Origin: MESE01 sp036675035 | GTDB lineage: Bacteria; Pseudomonadota; Gammaproteobacteria; Burkholderiales; Burkholderiaceae_D | Direction: 5' to 3' | NCBI GenBank assembly: GCA_036675035.1 | Contig: JAKFFO010000190.1 | Coordinates: 1-17,917 of the forward strand | DNA length: 17,917 bases | Shown: one piece after another, positions 15,970 to 17,917 of the stretch | Layout: every line of letters starts with the position of its first letter | How positions within the stretch are numbered: position 1 is the stretch's first letter | Program-made: the position numbers and the translations under genes | The notes under the pieces: model-generated | What the model saw: the letters and a program-made list of their open reading frames with translations, nothing else | Told to the model about the DNA's origin: nothing | Databases searched by the model: none

Positions 15970-15993
15970 GTTAGGGTCAGGCTTCACCCTAAC
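15970..15993. repeat. 8-bp inverted repeat at the boundary with the foreign-looking gene
   Basis: GTTAGGGT (15970-15977) pairs perfectly with ACCCTAAC (15986-15993) around an 8-base loop. The right arm contains the stop codon of the minus-strand gene (15989-15991). It has no T-tract on either side. The 9-base string GGGTCAGGC occurs inside it (15974-15982) and again at 15858-15866 just after dctM. It could be a weak convergent terminator, a short dispersed repeat, or the place of a join. Confidence 0.5.
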
Positions 15994-16372
15994 GAGCCTT
16001 CTTTCGTTTGAATTCCACCCCGTTAGACACCTGCTGCAAAAGCGTTTCAATCTGTTCGACCAATTCCGCGCGGTCCTTGGTCATGAAAGACCGCACGACA
16101 TCGCCGGACCAGTCATTTTCGTACAACGTCATCCGATATCCACTTTCTTCATAATTCGTTTCATTAATCCAGCCGACATCCAGCAGAAAGTTTCTCTGCT
16201 CATGTTTCATCACAAGCATGGTTTGATCGAACAAGATGTCGTCTTTCACCAGCTCCGGGGTCGGGTCGAGCTCGAACAGATGATTGCGCATCGTCACTTT
16301 CCAGCCGCCTGAAATGCGCAGCGGTTGCGCTTTCACCCTTTTCAGGTCGACGACCTGGCCTGAGTCGGCCAC
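15989..16372 (-). other. GC-richer C-terminal segment, possibly a separate small gene fused in frame
   Basis: These ~127 codons differ from the AT-rich part upstream: many GC-ending codons up to 16,372, then AT-rich codons beyond about 16,380. Read alone, the segment would make a small acidic soluble protein of ~115 residues from the GTG at 16336 or ~100 from the ATG at 16291, neither with a good ribosome site. The pattern ISGGWKV...FELDP...FLLDVGWIN...GYRMTLYENDW is reminiscent of small immunity-type proteins encoded beside secreted toxins in Bacillaceae; I hold that with low confidence. The reading frame is continuous with the repeat protein, so it is annotated as part of that CDS. Confidence 0.4.
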
Positions 16373-17887
16373 ATGAAGGCTTTCAAACTTTTCCTCCTCT
16401 TCTTTATACCAAATAATGCCTAAATCTTGTTCCGATGTGTCTCCAAGCTGTGCTTCATCATAAGTAAATTGAACGCTTGCTTGATCATATTCCGATTGAG
16501 TATTGATCCTTACAGGAGAACCAATAAGACCGTATAGATTAGCTGTTTTAATATTGCCTTTGTTTGTTGTAATTCTAGTGGTTTTATTAATATTATCCAT
16601 TGCACTAAAACTAACTTCTACACTAGTAATTTCTGATTTATCAGTCTGATTAAACGATGTACGAATAGATTGTTTATGGAGTTCTTGTGAATCCGAGGTC
16701 TCGTCATTATCACTGTCTGCAGCATTCGGATTTGTCTTTAAATCAAATTCATCTCCATCACTTAATCCATCGCTATCTGTATCATCCTTATTAGGTAATG
16801 AATCAAACTGTTGTACTTCAAATCCGTCAGTTAAACTATCTTGGTCGGAATCTTTCTTAATCAAAGTTGTTTGATAAACCTGCTCATCTTTATTATTCAG
16901 GCCGTCTCCATCGCTATCTTCATCTGCGTCACTTATGCCATTATGATCTGTATCATATTTTGTTGGGGAAATAGATGATTTAATCTCATATTCAATATTG
17001 TCCTTTAATCCATCCCCATCTGTATCCATTTTAAATGGATTCATTCCCTCTTGGTATTCTATTCCATCTGTTATGGTGTCACCGTCTGTGTCAGAGGTAG
17101 ATTCAAAGAATTCTGTGTTAAATGTATAGCCTGCTTTTTCAAGTCCGAATAACATTTGTTTATATGCATTTTGATAGGACTTTGCTGCAGGGATTCCTAG
17201 ATCTTTTTCTAGAAACTCATTTGCTTTTTCAGACATTTTCACAGCGTTATCCAAATGGGCTTTTATTTTATTTCCATTTTGATCCGATTGATCAGTGATA
17301 TCTTTTAAGATGCCAATAGCATTTTTGTTGACAATTTTATCCGATAGATAAAAATTAAAGAGTATATCTGCAAGTAATACTTCAGTTGGCTTATTAAAAT
17401 CGTTATTTGCTGCATAGCCCCATAGATATATGGTTAATTTATGTTTGATATTCAAGAGCATATCACTTTTTAGAACCACATCTTTGATATACTCCTCTTG
17501 AACTGCTTGTTCATATTCGTTAATCAATTGTTCAAACATTTCAAGTTCATTCATATCTGTTTGCTTAAAGTCTCCGGTCTTCTCAAATTCCACAACGAGA
17601 TTATCTAATGTTTTAGAATCTAACTTAGCATTCTTATCTTTTATTTCTTTTACGAAACGCTTTAATTCATTTATTGCTACCTTCTCATAGATTAATCCAT
17701 CTCTAGTATCCTCATAGAATTCATATTCACTTAACCACTGTTTTACATTTTCCTCACTAGGAATGTTTGGTTGTCCTTGATTTGCATCGTTATTACCCTC
17801 GGCCACCACTGTTTGCCCAATTCCGCCAAAAACGATGGCAGAGCTAAAAAAAATATTTACCATACTTTTTACTTTATTTTTCAACAT
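15989..17887 (-). CDS. Bacillus-like secreted protein with thrombospondin-3 repeats and an unrelated C-terminal segment
   Basis: The ATG at 17887 has a strong Gram-positive ribosome site AAGGAG (17899-17894) six bases away; an earlier in-frame ATG lies at the window edge but leaves that site unused. The protein is 632 residues: signal peptide 1-29 (KNKVKS basic start, cleavage near VVA/EG), an acidic, largely helical region 40-260, at least five aspartate-rich thrombospondin type-3-like calcium repeats 266-400 (DTDGDTITDG, DTDGDGLKDN, DSDGDGLNNK, DTDSDGLSDG), then a beta-rich region 415-505 (NLYGLIGSPV, DLGIIWYKEE). In Bacillus relatives this architecture normally continues into a TTHFS-type strand and a von Willebrand A domain, both missing here. 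From about residue 506 (16,370) base composition rises sharply and ~125 residues of different type follow (ISGGWKV, FELDPTPEL, FLLDVGWIN). Function unknown; cell-surface or secreted, calcium-binding. Probably a mosaic or truncated gene of Firmicutes origin, or an assembly artefact. Confidence 0.7.
   Translation of the reverse strand: MLKNKVKSMVNIFFSSAIVFGGIGQTVVAEGNNDANQGQPNIPSEENVKQWLSEYEFYEDTRDGLIYEKVAINELKRFVKEIKDKNAKLDSKTLDNLVVEFEKTGDFKQTDMNELEMFEQLINEYEQAVQEEYIKDVVLKSDMLLNIKHKLTIYLWGYAANNDFNKPTEVLLADILFNFYLSDKIVNKNAIGILKDITDQSDQNGNKIKAHLDNAVKMSEKANEFLEKDLGIPAAKSYQNAYKQMLFGLEKAGYTFNTEFFESTSDTDGDTITDGIEYQEGMNPFKMDTDGDGLKDNIEYEIKSSISPTKYDTDHNGISDADEDSDGDGLNNKDEQVYQTTLIKKDSDQDSLTDGFEVQQFDSLPNKDDTDSDGLSDGDEFDLKTNPNAADSDNDETSDSQELHKQSIRTSFNQTDKSEITSVEVSFSAMDNINKTTRITTNKGNIKTANLYGLIGSPVRINTQSEYDQASVQFTYDEAQLGDTSEQDLGIIWYKEEEEKFESLHVADSGQVVDLKRVKAQPLRISGGWKVTMRNHLFELDPTPELVKDDILFDQTMLVMKHEQRNFLLDVGWINETNYEESGYRMTLYENDWSGDVVRSFMTKDRAELVEQIETLLQQVSNGVEFKRKKAR
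16682..17092 (-). repeat. Thrombospondin type-3 repeat coding tract
   Basis: This tract encodes at least five degenerate copies of a DxDxDGxxDxxE-type calcium-binding unit, visible in the DNA as recurring (complement) ATCTGTATC / ATCGCTATC strings. The copies are diverged and unequally spaced, so it is a protein repeat rather than a DNA tandem array or CRISPR. Confidence 0.8.
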
Positions 17888-17893
17888 GAAAAT

Positions 17894-17899
17894 CTCCTT
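17894..17899 (-). promoter_or_regulatory. Gram-positive-type ribosome-binding site
   Basis: AAGGAG read on the minus strand, six bases before the ATG at 17887, embedded in AT-rich sequence. It decides the start: the window-edge ATG in the same frame lies upstream of it and would translate through it. Its strength is typical of Bacillus-like genes and stronger than most sites elsewhere in the window. Confidence 0.75.
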
Positions 17900-17917
17900 A
17901 ATTAAAATATTCACCAT

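Noticed and set aside
16682..17092. Possible CRISPR or DNA tandem repeat
   Set aside because: The repetition is at protein level (aspartate-rich calcium units), with diverged and unequally spaced copies and no constant spacers.

Overview
The first ~15.9 kb reads as chromosome of a GC-rich betaproteobacterium, most likely Burkholderiales and possibly Oxalobacteraceae. The reasons are tripartite tricarboxylate (TctAB) and TRAP transporters, a DUF3482/DUF2868 gene pair, a fused hydantoinase/5-oxoprolinase, proteobacterial Shine-Dalgarno sites and a GC-rich nested palindrome. This placement is by family resemblance only; there is no rRNA or other marker gene in the window.

Layout. (1) 20-3250, + strand: a terminator of an unseen upstream gene, then tctA and tctB (overlapping by 8 bp) and a DmlA/TtuC-type D-malate/tartrate dehydrogenase. 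Together they look like an uptake-and-oxidation unit for a C4 hydroxy-dicarboxylate; the periplasmic receptor TctC is not in the window. (2) 3419-6203, - strand: an Era-like GTPase with DUF3482, coupled by an 8-bp overlap to a DUF2868 membrane protein, separated from dmlA by a large palindromic element. (3) 6752-8884, + strand: a secreted alpha/beta-hydrolase (virulence-factor-type lipase) with its own AT-rich promoter region and a strong terminator. (4) 8985-12605, - strand: a 1206-residue hydantoinase A/B fusion of 5-oxoprolinase type, divergent from (5) 12856-15853, + strand: a complete DctP-DctQ-DctM TRAP transporter. Groups 4 and 5 may together import and hydrolyse 5-oxoproline or a related cyclic amide.

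(6) From about 15.99 kb to the right edge, the base composition and gene style change abruptly. A single - strand gene (15989-17887) encodes a Bacillus-like secreted protein with a Gram-positive ribosome-binding site, signal peptide, helical region, calcium-type thrombospondin-3 repeats and a beta-rich region. At about 16,370 the reading frame passes without interruption into a GC-richer C-terminal segment of ~125 residues of a different character. This is the most unusual part of the window: either a transferred, mosaic Firmicutes gene or an assembly/contamination join. The sequence alone cannot decide between the two, so raw reads across 15,850-16,450 should be examined before any biology is built on it.

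I found no tRNA, rRNA, CRISPR array, transposase or integrase.
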